This document shows, piece by piece, positions 35,753 through 44,682 of a stretch of 64,000 nt of DNA. This DNA is from Streptosporangium sp. NBC_01756. Lineage in GTDB: Bacteria > Actinomycetota > Actinomycetes > Streptosporangiales > Streptosporangiaceae. The stretch spans positions 5,332,001 to 5,396,000 of the forward strand of contig NZ_CP109130.1 in the NCBI RefSeq assembly GCF_035917975.1, in the 5' to 3' direction. The notes below the pieces were generated by a model that was given only the letters and a program-made list of their open reading frames with translations, was not told the DNA's origin and searched no databases. The position numbers were made by a program, and so were the translations under genes. Positions within the stretch are counted from its first letter, which is position 1; each line of letters starts with the position of its first letter.

Positions 35753-36763
35753 ATGCAGTCCGACCGACCGATCTTTGTGATCGGCTGCCCACGCTCCGGC
35801 ACCACCATGTTGCAGCTCATGTTGCACTCGCATCCGCGTATCGCGGTTCCTCCGGAGACGCGGTTCCTGGTGCCCGGCTACTACCGCAGGTTCGTCTTCG
35901 GGGACCTGCGCGAGCAGGGGAACCGGCGCAGGCTGGGCCGGTGGATCGTGAGCGACAAGGACACCAAGTTCAAGGAGCTCAGGCTCAACGGGGAAGAGCT
36001 GATCGAGAACATCGCGGCCGGACCGCCGACGTTGGGCTCGGCGATGGGGATCACCTTCCGTTCCTACGCCGAGCAGCACAGCAAGTCCCGCTGGGGTGAC
36101 AAGCGGCCGAGCTACTTCCACCATGTGGACCTCCTGATGCGGCTCTTCCCCGACGCCCAGTTCGTCCACCTGATCAGGGACGGCCGCGACTGCGTGGCGT
36201 CGCTGAAGGAGATGCCCTGGTACACCAAGGACGTCTTCCACGCGGTGACCAACTGGGCCGAGGCGATCGACTACGGCCGCAGGCACGCCAAGAACCTCCC
36301 GGCCGACAGTTACTACGAGCTGCGTTACGAGGACCTGACGGCCTATCCGGAGACCGAGCTCGGCAAACTGTGCGACTTCCTCGGCGAGGACTACGACCCG
36401 GCGATGAGCGAGCCGTACCACGTGGGCAGGCTGGCGATCCCGGAGCACAAGGTCTGGCACAGCAACACGCACAGCGACGTGACCACCGCTCGGACCGGCT
36501 CGTGGAAGACCCGGCTGGAGCCGTGGGAGGTCGCGGTCTGTGAGACGGTGCTGGCCGACCGGCTGACCGCCAACGGCTACGAGCTGACCGGCGCCCCCAA
36601 GGCGGCCAAGGAGCACGTCGAGGCGTGCGAGAAGGCGGCGTCCAAACGGCGCTGGGCCCGCAGGCGGAAGGAGTTCCGTGACCGGCTGAACCGCTTCCGC
36701 GAGCCGAGCCCGGTGGCCGCGCAGCTCACCACCCGGCAACTGGGCGAGCTGGCGAAGGTCTGA
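35753..36763 (+). CDS. Sulfotransferase-family protein, first copy
   Basis: A 336-residue PAPS-dependent sulfotransferase. The 5'-phosphosulfate-binding loop is GCPRSGTTML (11-20) and the 3'-phosphate motif is LIRDGRDCVASL near residue 150; WGDKRPSYF lies between. The basic C-terminal tail (KRRWARRRKEFRDRLNRF) may hold it at the membrane. ATG 35753 has a G-rich Shine-Dalgarno about 9 bases upstream. It is one of a tandem pair and would add sulfate to a hydroxyl of the glycopolymer. Sulfated wall polymers are rare, so the acceptor is an open question. Confidence 0.87.
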   Translation: MQSDRPIFVIGCPRSGTTMLQLMLHSHPRIAVPPETRFLVPGYYRRFVFGDLREQGNRRRLGRWIVSDKDTKFKELRLNGEELIENIAAGPPTLGSAMGITFRSYAEQHSKSRWGDKRPSYFHHVDLLMRLFPDAQFVHLIRDGRDCVASLKEMPWYTKDVFHAVTNWAEAIDYGRRHAKNLPADSYYELRYEDLTAYPETELGKLCDFLGEDYDPAMSEPYHVGRLAIPEHKVWHSNTHSDVTTARTGSWKTRLEPWEVAVCETVLADRLTANGYELTGAPKAAKEHVEACEKAASKRRWARRRKEFRDRLNRFREPSPVAAQLTTRQLGELAKV

Positions 36764-36765
36764 CA

Positions 36766-37809
36766 ATGCAATCGGATCGACCGATCTTCATCGTGGGCTG
36801 TCCCCGCTCGGGGACGACGATGCTGCAGCTCATGACGCACGCCCACGCCCGCATCGCGATTCCCCCGGAGACCCGGTTCATGGTCGCCGCCTACCAGCGG
36901 CGGCTGCACTTCGGCGATCTGAACGACCCGGCACGCAGGCGGGAACTGGCCGAGTGGGTGGTGAGCCGCCGCCAGTCGCGCTTCAACGACCTGGGGCTGG
37001 ACGGCGAGGAGGTCACCCGGCAGATCGTCGCCGGACCGCCGACGCTCGGCTCCGCGCTGGGCATCGTGCTCCGCTCCTACGCGGTCCAGCACGGCAAGCC
37101 GCGCTGGGGCGACAAACGGCCGTCCTACTTCCAGAACATCGACGTGCTGCTCCGGCTCTTCCCCGACGCCCAGTTCGTCCACCTGATCAGGGACGGCCGC
37201 GACTGCGTGGCGTCGCTGAAGGAGATGCCCTGGTACAACGGGAACGCCTACAGCGCGGTCGCCGCCTGGGCCGAGGCGATCGACTTCGCCCGGCACGGCG
37301 CGCCCAAGCTCCCCGAGGGCAGTTACCACGAACTGCGCTACGAGGACCTGACGACGGATCCCGAGGCCCATCTGCGCAGGCTGTGCGAGTTCCTCGGCGA
37401 GGACTTCGACCCGGCCATGTGCGAGCCGAAGACGGTGGCCGACATCGCCTGTCCGGCGCGCAAGACCTGGCACTCGCTCACCCATGAGGACGTGACCACC
37501 GCCCGGTCGGGCTCGTGGAAGAAACGGCTCGATCCCTGGGAGATCTCGCTGTGCGAGAGCATCCTCGGCGACCGGCTGGAGACCTACGGCTACGAGCTCA
37601 GCGGAGCGCCGAAGACGGAGACCTCGCGGATGGTCGCCTACGAGCGGACCGCGGCCAAACGGAAGCTGGCCCGGGTCAAGCGGGTGGCTTTCGACCGGCT
37701 GATGCGGCTCCGCGAGCAGAACCCGCTGGGTGCCCGGCTCACCTCCGGCCAGCTCGTCCTGGCCGGGGTGCCCCAGCCCCGCAGCGAACCCGTCACGGCC
37801 GACAGGTGA
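36766..37809 (+). CDS. Sulfotransferase-family protein, second copy
   Basis: A 347-residue paralogue of the preceding gene with the same PAPS motifs (GCPRSGTTMLQ, HLIRDGRDCVASLKEMPWY) and the same basic tail. It starts 2 bp after the first copy ends. Long stretches around the 3'-phosphate motif are identical at DNA level, pointing to recent duplication or gene conversion, whereas acceptor-facing segments differ. Two enzymes could therefore sulfate different positions or residues. Confidence 0.87.
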   Translation: MQSDRPIFIVGCPRSGTTMLQLMTHAHARIAIPPETRFMVAAYQRRLHFGDLNDPARRRELAEWVVSRRQSRFNDLGLDGEEVTRQIVAGPPTLGSALGIVLRSYAVQHGKPRWGDKRPSYFQNIDVLLRLFPDAQFVHLIRDGRDCVASLKEMPWYNGNAYSAVAAWAEAIDFARHGAPKLPEGSYHELRYEDLTTDPEAHLRRLCEFLGEDFDPAMCEPKTVADIACPARKTWHSLTHEDVTTARSGSWKKRLDPWEISLCESILGDRLETYGYELSGAPKTETSRMVAYERTAAKRKLARVKRVAFDRLMRLREQNPLGARLTSGQLVLAGVPQPRSEPVTADR

Positions 37810-37810
37810 G

Positions 37811-37855
37811 CTGACCGCGGTCCGGGCGGCCGGTCCTCCCACCGGTCCGGGTCAG
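37811..37855. terminator. Hairpin between converging sulfotransferase and GT4 genes
   Basis: Nested inverted repeats CTGACC (37811-37816)/GGTCAG (37850-37855) and CCGGT (37830-37834)/ACCGG (37841-37845) lie in the 42-bp gap between two converging stop codons. A bidirectional terminator is likely. Confidence 0.5.
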
Positions 37856-38940
37856 CGGACGACCTCGTCGAACAGGGCCTCCCACCGGTCCAGGACCCGC
37901 TCCAGCCGGAACGCCTCGACGTGTGCCCGAGCGGCGGCGCCCAGCCGCCGCCGCTCGGCCGCCGAGCACATCAGCCCGGCCAGCGCCGCCGCGAAGGCTG
38001 GCACATCGGCCGGGGGCACCAGCAGGCCGGTCTCCCCGTCCAGGACCAGGGACCGCACCCCGCCCGACACGTCGAACGCCACCGAGGGCACCCCGTGGGA
38101 GGCGGCCTCGCCGAGCACCAGTGGCAGCCCCTCGTGCTCGCTGGACAGCGCGAGCACCGATCCGTCCAGGTATTCGCGGCTCATCGCGGTCGCGGGGACC
38201 GTACCGCGGAACACCACCCGGTCCGCCACCCCGCACGCCCGCGCGTGCAGACGCAGCCGCTCCAGCTCCGCGCCCTCGCCGATCAGGTGCAGCTCCCAGT
38301 CCTCGTCCACCGTACGGCAGGCCTCCGCGAAGGCGGAGATCAACCGGTCGAACCGCTTGACGCCCGCCAACCGGCCGACTCCGAGAACCCGGTGACCGGT
38401 CAGGCCGGCGGTCCGCGACGGCCAGGTGGGCAGCGGGTTGGGGATGGCCCAGGTGTTGGGCAGCAGCGCGCGCTCGGAGAACAGCCACGCGTCGTCCTCG
38501 CTGAGGAACACCGCCTTCTCCAGCTCCCCGTAGTGCCTGCTGACCGAGCCGAAGTGCCAGGACCCCCGCGCGTGCTCGTAGGAGCCGTGGTACTGGCCGA
38601 TCGGCAGCAGGTGTTCCGGTAGCAGGGTCCTCAGCCGGGTCACCACACCCGGCGAGGCGAGCACCGCGTACCCCGTCCCCAGCTCCCGGAACAGCGCGCC
38701 GAGCCTGCGGTGCTCCCGGCGCGCGCCCAGCCGGGAGAGCCCGCCGACCGGCGCGCGGTGGATCACGTGGTGCCGGTAGCCGGGCCGCTCCACATAGCGG
38801 AACGGGGTCTCGGCCCGGTGCAGCCCGACCACGTGCACGTCGTGTCCCCGTTCGGCCAGCCCCTGCGCCAGCGTGTGGGTGACCCGCTGGATGCCGCCGA
38901 GGGTGTCGGCGTCCATGCAGGCGAACATCACGGAGCTCAT
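37852..38940 (-). CDS. Family 4 glycosyltransferase
   Basis: A 362-residue GT-B enzyme. The N-terminal lobe opens SSVMFACMDADTLGGIQRVTHTLAQGLAERGHDV, with the acceptor-loop GGIQR. The C-terminal lobe has VGRLAGVKRFDRLISAF and the E-x7-E motif EHEGLPLVLGEAASHG that binds the nucleotide sugar. The ATG at 38940 lies 8 bp after the stop of the upstream GT2-TagF gene on the same strand and has a GGTGAG Shine-Dalgarno. It probably adds one hexose in linkage-unit or side-chain assembly on the cytoplasmic membrane face. Confidence 0.88.
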   Translation of the reverse strand: MSSVMFACMDADTLGGIQRVTHTLAQGLAERGHDVHVVGLHRAETPFRYVERPGYRHHVIHRAPVGGLSRLGARREHRRLGALFRELGTGYAVLASPGVVTRLRTLLPEHLLPIGQYHGSYEHARGSWHFGSVSRHYGELEKAVFLSEDDAWLFSERALLPNTWAIPNPLPTWPSRTAGLTGHRVLGVGRLAGVKRFDRLISAFAEACRTVDEDWELHLIGEGAELERLRLHARACGVADRVVFRGTVPATAMSREYLDGSVLALSSEHEGLPLVLGEAASHGVPSVAFDVSGGVRSLVLDGETGLLVPPADVPAFAAALAGLMCSAAERRRLGAAARAHVEAFRLERVLDRWEALFDEVVR

Positions 38941-38948
38941 CGCGCGGC

Positions 38949-41813
38949 TCACCGCGGCCCGTCCGGCGCGAGCGGCCCGTCCGGTGCGAGCGGCCCGTCC
39001 GGCGTGGGCGACCCGTCCGGCCGCCGCGCGGCGACGGGCGCGGGCAGCCGGATCGGCCGCCGTGCGGTGACGGGTGAGGTGACCCGCGTGGGGGGCCGGT
39101 CCCGCACCCCGCCGAAGAAGGCGTCCGTCACCTTCGCCGAGGCGTGTCCCTTCTCCCGGGCGCACCACGTCCTGCGGAACTCGATGTACGCGGCGGCGAA
39201 CGACGCGGCCACCTCGTCGAGGTCGCGCAGCGCCTCGATGAGTTCCTCCGTGGTGGTCAGGCAGGGGCCGGGGGCGATCGCCGGCAGGTCGTGGTAGACA
39301 CCCCGCTCGACCGCGCGGTACTCGTCCCAGTCGTCGATCAGGAACAGCATCGGCCGGCCGGTGATCGCGTAGTCGCACATCAGCGAGGAGTAGTCGGTCA
39401 GCAGCGCGTCGGAGGCCAGCATCAGGTCGTTGACCTCGGGATAGTCGCCGGCCTGGCGGACGAAGTGCCGCAGGTGCTGCGGCACCTCGTAGCGTTCGAC
39501 CGGGTGCGGCCGGAGGATCAGCACCCACTCGCCGGCGAGCGCCTCGGCCATCATGTCCAGGTCGGCCCGGATCGACCGCCCGGATGACCTGGTCCGGTCC
39601 CGGTAGGTGGGCGCGTAGAGCAGCACCCTGCGGCCCGGGGGGATCTCCAGCCGGTCCTTCGCCCGCCGTACCGCCTCGTCGTCCCCGTGGACGAGCACGT
39701 CGCACCGGGGCGAGCCGTACCGCAGCAGCGGTCCCTCGTATCCGTGGGAGGGCAGGAAGACCCGTTCGAACTCGGCGCTGGGCGCGACCAGCGTGTCCCA
39801 TCGCGCGACCGCCGCCCGCCACTGCGCCCGCGGACCGGGGAAGTCGGCCCGCAGGTCCGGCGAGTTGAAACCGACCGACTTGATGCCCTGACCGTGCCAG
39901 GTCTGCAGGTAGCGGGTCCGGGCCGGTTTGGGATAGGCCAGCGGCATGCCGTGGCTGTCCACCCAGTAGCCGGCCCTGGCCATGGTCCACAGGTGGCGCC
40001 AGCTCATCCGCCGCACCAGCCTGGCGTCCGCGGGGAAGTTCCGCCGGTTCCGGGCGACGGACCAGACCATGTCGAGAGGTGCCCGGCGCCGCCTGAGCTC
40101 CTCGTAGACGTAGCGGGGGTTCCCGGTGTAACCGGCGCCGGCGTCGGCTTCGAAGAGCACCAGATCCTGTCGGGGCGGCACGATCCTGAGCAGCCCCTTG
40201 TAGACGCGGAGCTTCACCTCCGGCCGGCCGGCCCGCCTGATCGCCCCGCGGACGATCCGCCCCAGCCGGGGGACGGGACGGAGCAGGTTCCGGCGCTGCC
40301 ACCGCACCCGCAGGTACGCCGCCGTCCCCTCCGCCATGACGGTGACCCGCTGGCCGGGGACGCGGGCGCTGAACGGTTGGGCGGCCGGTTCGACGAGCAG
40401 CGCGTCGGTGGTCGCCCGCCCGTCGGCGCGGACGATCTCGACCAGTGGGGCGTACCGGCCGTCGAAGCCCAGCGGGCCGTAACGGCCGTGCCTGAGCGTG
40501 GCGAGGTCGACGGTCGCCTCGCTCAGGTGGCTTCCGTCGTCCTGTTCGCACGGTGCCAGCAGTACCCGGTGGTCCTTGAACCGCAGGAACGCACTCCAGC
40601 CGGGGTTGGCGGCGAGCACCCCGAAGGGGTCGTAGGTCCTGATCGTCAGGGTGACCCGGGTGCCCTCGCCGGTGAAGGCGGCCTCGTGGCGGAGCCGGGC
40701 CGCGGTGTAGGGCAGTTCGGCCATCCGCAGCGCGGTGATGTCCATCTTCTCGGCGGGGGAGGTGCCCCAGTAGGTCCGCCCGTCCTCCTGTACGGCGGAG
40801 CGCGGAGCGGCCTTCGGCCCGCTCAGCGACCGGGAGGCGACCACGAGCTCGTCCGCGCGGCCGTTCAGGATCAGGCCGCAGCAGACCCGGACGAGCGGCT
40901 CGACGGAGGTGAAGGCCTCCGGGTCGAGCTCCTCCAGGTAGGGGCGGACCAGGGCGGAGAACTCCTCGGCCCACATCGGGTCACGCGAGGGCAGCGGGTT
41001 CAGGTAGACCCGCAGGTCCTGGCGGAGGAAGCGGCGCTGGCGCTGGGGCACCAGGTCGGCGAGGCCGTTCTCGCGCAGGATGCCGTCGCTCAGCCGGGCC
41101 GCCTTGATCCGCTGCCGGACGTTGTCCATCTCCCTGATGCTCAGCGAGATGGACAGCCGGGTCTCGTCCCTCTCCTGAGACCGGTGCCACAGGTAGACGG
41201 TCCACGGCACCACGGCGAACCGCCGTGCGGCGCAGTACAGCTCGGTGGTGAAGACGTGGTCCTCGTAGTGCAGATCCTCCCGGAAGGGCAGCCGGCGCAG
41301 CAGCTCGGCCGGGTAGAGCTTGTTGGTGCTGAAGGAGTCGAGGAACAGTTCGGGCTCCCGCGCGATCCCCTCGACGGTCCTGCGCCGGGCGAACAGGTCG
41401 GGGTAGTAGCCCTTCGTCCTGCCGTTCCACTCGTACAGCCGGGAGATCTGGCCGGTGACGAAGTCGGCGCCGGTCCGCTCGATCTCCAGCACCATGCTCT
41501 TGCAGGCGTGCCTGGGCAGCCGGTCGTCACTGTCCAGGAACATGACGTACGGCGCGCGGGCCGCCGCCGCCCCCCGGTTGCGCGGCCCTCCGCAACCCCC
41601 GCTGTTGACGTCGGCGCGCAGGTAGCGGACCCGGGCGTCCTCCCGCTGGAGCTCCCGGGCGACCCGGTCGGTGCCGTCGGTGCTCCCGTCGTCCGAAATG
41701 ATCACCTCGATGTTCCGCAGCGTCTGCCCCAGCGCGGACCGCACAGCCCTGGGCAGCCGTGCGGCGTCGTTGTAGGTGATGACCACCACGCTGCAGTCAG
41801 GGCTATTGATCAC
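38949..41813 (-). CDS. GT2-CDP-glycerol glycerophosphotransferase fusion, second copy
   Basis: A 954-residue fusion with the same logic as the protein at 31240 but only distant sequence. Residues 1-230 are GT2 (CSVVVITYNDAARLPRAV, IISDDGSTDGTD, FLDSDDRLP). Residues about 560-900 are the TagF-like part (YLQTWHGQGIKSVGFNSPD, LLYAPTYRDR, TDYSSLMCDYAITGRPMLFLIDDWDEYR). The C-terminus ends in DGPLAPDGP repeats. It is divergent in orientation from the rest of the locus and pairs with the GT4 gene. It may build the linkage unit or a second polymer backbone. Confidence 0.85.
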   Translation of the reverse strand: MINSPDCSVVVITYNDAARLPRAVRSALGQTLRNIEVIISDDGSTDGTDRVARELQREDARVRYLRADVNSGGCGGPRNRGAAAARAPYVMFLDSDDRLPRHACKSMVLEIERTGADFVTGQISRLYEWNGRTKGYYPDLFARRRTVEGIAREPELFLDSFSTNKLYPAELLRRLPFREDLHYEDHVFTTELYCAARRFAVVPWTVYLWHRSQERDETRLSISLSIREMDNVRQRIKAARLSDGILRENGLADLVPQRQRRFLRQDLRVYLNPLPSRDPMWAEEFSALVRPYLEELDPEAFTSVEPLVRVCCGLILNGRADELVVASRSLSGPKAAPRSAVQEDGRTYWGTSPAEKMDITALRMAELPYTAARLRHEAAFTGEGTRVTLTIRTYDPFGVLAANPGWSAFLRFKDHRVLLAPCEQDDGSHLSEATVDLATLRHGRYGPLGFDGRYAPLVEIVRADGRATTDALLVEPAAQPFSARVPGQRVTVMAEGTAAYLRVRWQRRNLLRPVPRLGRIVRGAIRRAGRPEVKLRVYKGLLRIVPPRQDLVLFEADAGAGYTGNPRYVYEELRRRRAPLDMVWSVARNRRNFPADARLVRRMSWRHLWTMARAGYWVDSHGMPLAYPKPARTRYLQTWHGQGIKSVGFNSPDLRADFPGPRAQWRAAVARWDTLVAPSAEFERVFLPSHGYEGPLLRYGSPRCDVLVHGDDEAVRRAKDRLEIPPGRRVLLYAPTYRDRTRSSGRSIRADLDMMAEALAGEWVLILRPHPVERYEVPQHLRHFVRQAGDYPEVNDLMLASDALLTDYSSLMCDYAITGRPMLFLIDDWDEYRAVERGVYHDLPAIAPGPCLTTTEELIEALRDLDEVAASFAAAYIEFRRTWCAREKGHASAKVTDAFFGGVRDRPPTRVTSPVTARRPIRLPAPVAARRPDGSPTPDGPLAPDGPLAPDGPR

Positions 41814-41928
41814 ATTTTGAGATGTTCCCTGAACTAAGTGATGCCTTGTCCGTCTTGTTGATTGATGACGGTCTTTTGGGAATTGCCGGAAAGAACGATG
41901 AGAGTCGCGGGCCGGCCGGGTCCGCCCG

Positions 41929-43185
41929 TCAGACGTAACGCGGGCGCCCGGCGAACGCCCCGACGACGATCTGCACCGCGAGCACGCCGATCAGCATGAC
42001 GAAGGGCACGGTCCAATCGCCGGTCACGTCGTGCAGCATGCCGAACAGGAACGGACCCGCCCCGGCGATCAGATAACCGAACCCCTGTGCCATCCCCGAG
42101 AGTTGCGCGGTGTCCTGAGCGGTGCGCGCCCGCAGCGCGATGGTGACCAGGGCCAGGGAGAAGACGCTCATCCCGAGACCGAGCAGGACGGTCCACAGCA
42201 GCGGTACGGCGGACGGCGCGAGCAGCAACCCGAACAGGCCGGCCAGCCCGCACACGCCGAGCCCCACGATCCATCCGCTGAGGCCCCGACGGGCCGCGAG
42301 CGGCGGGACCACCAGACTGATCGGCAGCGCCATCACCGACAGCAGGCTCAGCAGCAGCCCCGAATCGCCGCGGCTGACCCCGGCGTCCATCAGCACCTGC
42401 GGCAGCCAGCCCATCACCACGAAGGCCAGCAACGACTGCAGGCCGAAGAACACCGTGATGGTCCAGGCCAGCGGGCTGCGCAACAGGGACCTGCCCGGCT
42501 TGCCGGCGTTCTCGACCGTGACGGCGTGCAGCCTGCCGCGCCCGGTGGCGACCAGCCAGACCATCAGGGCCAGCGCGGCGAGCACGGCCCAACCGGCCAG
42601 CGCGGGCCGCCACCCGCCGAGCCCGGCGTCCAGCGGAGGGGTGAGCGCGAAGCCGAGCGTGGCGCCGCCCTGCAGTGCGGCGGTGTAGATCCCGGTCATC
42701 ATCCCGATCCTGGCCGGGAAGGAATTCCTGATCACCACCGGGACCAGCACGCCGGCGAAGGCGATCCCGGCGGCGGCGAGCAGGGTGCCGCCGAGCACGG
42801 TGAACGGGCCGTCCGCCACGCGCGACACGAGCCCGCAGGCCAGCAGGCCGAGTGCGACGCCGACGGCGGCCCGCATCCCGGCGCGGCGGGCCAGCACCGG
42901 GGCGGCCAGTCCGCCTGCGGCGAAACACAGGACGGGGACCGTGGTGAGCAGTCCGGCCCAGGTCGCGGAGGCGCCGAGGGAGTCGCGTATCTCGTCGAGC
43001 AGCGGACCGACGCTGGTGATCGCCGGCCGCAGGTTCAACGCGGTGAGCGCCACCGCGACCGCGAGCAGGACGCCGCCGGACAGCGCCGCACCGCGATCCT
43101 GCGGGCCGGATCCGGCGGCGTCCTCCCCCTCGGGCCCGGGACCGGGTGCGCCGACCTGGTCGGGAACATGGCGTTCGAAAGACAT
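41929..43185 (-). CDS. MFS transporter, CynX/NimT family
   Basis: A 418-residue twelve-helix transporter of the cyanate/nitroimidazole (CynX/NimT) branch. The first helix ends in LTALNLRPAITSVGPLLDEIRDSLG, which is diagnostic; FAAGGLAAPVLARRAGMRAAVG is the loop 2-3 motif. ATG 43185 has GGAGGAG upstream; the frame extends 14 codons further without family similarity. It transports a small molecule by proton coupling; the substrate is unknown. It sits at the edge of the glycan locus and is not obviously part of it. Confidence 0.88.
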   Translation of the reverse strand: MSFERHVPDQVGAPGPGPEGEDAAGSGPQDRGAALSGGVLLAVAVALTALNLRPAITSVGPLLDEIRDSLGASATWAGLLTTVPVLCFAAGGLAAPVLARRAGMRAAVGVALGLLACGLVSRVADGPFTVLGGTLLAAAGIAFAGVLVPVVIRNSFPARIGMMTGIYTAALQGGATLGFALTPPLDAGLGGWRPALAGWAVLAALALMVWLVATGRGRLHAVTVENAGKPGRSLLRSPLAWTITVFFGLQSLLAFVVMGWLPQVLMDAGVSRGDSGLLLSLLSVMALPISLVVPPLAARRGLSGWIVGLGVCGLAGLFGLLLAPSAVPLLWTVLLGLGMSVFSLALVTIALRARTAQDTAQLSGMAQGFGYLIAGAGPFLFGMLHDVTGDWTVPFVMLIGVLAVQIVVGAFAGRPRYV

Positions 43186-43239
43186 CTCGGCCCGCTCCTC
43201 CAGAGACGAATGGACGTCGGGCCACAATATCCGTTGATC

Positions 43240-43260
43240 TTCCGGCGATCACCGCCGGAA
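43240..43260. promoter_or_regulatory. Inverted repeat upstream of the MFS gene
   Basis: TTCCGGCG (43240-43247) and CGCCGGAA (43253-43260) form a perfect 8-bp inverted repeat with a 5-nt spacer. A -10-like TATTGT follows in the direction of the MFS gene, so the repeat overlaps the likely -35 position and could be an operator. Confidence 0.45.
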
Positions 43261-43325
43261 CGCCTCATAGGCGTGCGGATCCGTCATCGGCGCCTGTCCG
43301 CCGGTCCGGGGATGCGCGGCGGAGC

Positions 43326-44049
43326 CTACGGCGTGCCCGGGGCCGGCGTGGCGCTCGACGGACTCTGACAGAAGGACTGCGTGATGGTGCTCCTGTTCAG
43401 GGTGATGATGCCGTTACGGGCCAGGGCGCGGCCCTTCACGGTCGCGCCGCCGCCTGTGGAGATCGAGTTCAGCGCGAGGATGTTTCCGGTGAGATCGGAG
43501 TTCGTTCCCAGCGAGGCCGAGCTGCCGACTTTCCAGAAGACGTTGCACTCCTGGGCGTCCCCGGTGAGAGTCACCGTGCTGGCGGTTGCGGCGGTGAGGG
43601 TGGAGGTCGTCTGGAAGATGAAGACCGCGTCCGGGTCTCCCTGCGCGTCGAGCGTCAGGTCTCCGGTGATCTGGAAGGTGCCGCCGGTGGACTTGTAGAG
43701 GCCTGGCGTCACGGTGGTCCCGCCGAGCTGCGTCGGCACGACGGTGGCAGGAGTCCGGGCGGCGGCATCGTTGTAGGCGGTGGTCAGGTCGGTCTGGGCC
43801 TGAGCGGCGACGGCGTCGGCCGCGTGCGTGCTGCCGCTCTTGGTGCCGGGCGGGAATCCGGTCACCAGCGCGCCCGGGCTCACTCCGAGGTCCCCGGTGA
43901 CGACGGTGGCGCCGGTGTTCGTGACCGCTTTCCCGGCCAGCACCGCGAAGTTCGCAGCCGTGCCGAGCGCCACCGGCGTCTCCACGGCCGCACTCGCGGC
44001 GTGCGGTGCCGCGACCAGGACCCCCGTCGCGACCGTGACGGTGACGCCA
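43326..44049 (-). pseudogene. DUF3494 ice-binding-like protein lacking its own start
   Basis: About 240 codons encode an almost complete DUF3494 (ice-binding/adhesion) domain: VALGTAANFAVLAGKAVTNTGATVVTGDLGVSPG, AADAVAAQAQTDLTTAYNDAA, LDAQGDPDAVFIFQTTSTL and GRALARNGIITLNRSTI. Before it is the hydrophobic core and AxA site of a signal peptide (VATGVLVAAPHAASA), but the charged n-region and any start codon are missing. The frame only stays open into an unrelated permease relic, with a GTG as far away as 44450. The gene therefore looks decapitated by a deletion or insertion, though expression as a fusion cannot be excluded. Confidence 0.65.
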
Positions 44050-44359
44050 CCACTGTCACCATGGCAATCGCGAGGAACGTCTGCACCATCGCCCCGAGTA
44101 CGTGCCCGGTGAGCACTGAGACGCGGGCGATGGCCATGGTCTTGAACCTGGCGATGATGCCCTCGGTCATGTCGGTCGCCACCGAGATCGCGGTCCCCTG
44201 CGCGGCCCCGACGATCGTCGTGATCATGATGCCGGGGGTGAGGTAACCGACGTAGGCGGCACGGTCGGCGCCGATGCCCGCGCCCATGGTGCCGTCGAGG
44301 ACGTAGACGAACAGCAGCAGGAACACCACGCCCACTACCTGGGGAAACTCGTACACCAC
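44050..44359 (-). pseudogene. ABC-2 type permease (DrrB-like) fragment
   Basis: About 100 codons of an ABC-2 membrane permease: VVGVVFLLLFVYVLDGTMGAG, AYVGYLTPGIMITTIVGAAQGTAISVATDMTEGIIARFKTMAIARVSVLTGHVLGAMV. This is the second to fourth helix region of DrrB-like drug exporters. Both the first helix and the last half are missing, and the frame then runs into the DUF3494 signal region out of phase. No partner ATPase is nearby. A relic trapped at a recombination junction. Confidence 0.75.
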
Positions 44360-44682
44360 CTCCGTGGACGCAACCCTGGGTTTGAGCTGGCATCACATCG
44401 AGAGGCGTAACAACACCGGTTCCTCGCGTGTACCTTCCCGTCTCGCTCACCGGGCCCGGCCCCTCCAGTAGTCCTGGGCCGTCCCGACTTTGCCGAGGCT
44501 GCTCCCGCCCTCACCGGCAATCCCCGGTTCGAGCTGCCTCTAGCTTCTCCTCGCTGCTACGACGGCGAGGAGATGGTGGTCTTCCACCTCCATCCGGACA
44601 AATCAGCGCCTCGTGGTGCACTGCCCCTGGTGACACCGACCCGAGTGGAGGGCCTTATAGTTCCAGGCAGCGTCGCGTGCTG

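Noticed and set aside
39687-41837. 716-codon plus-strand open frame
   Set aside because: Antisense to the GT2-TagF fusion; no recognisable domain.
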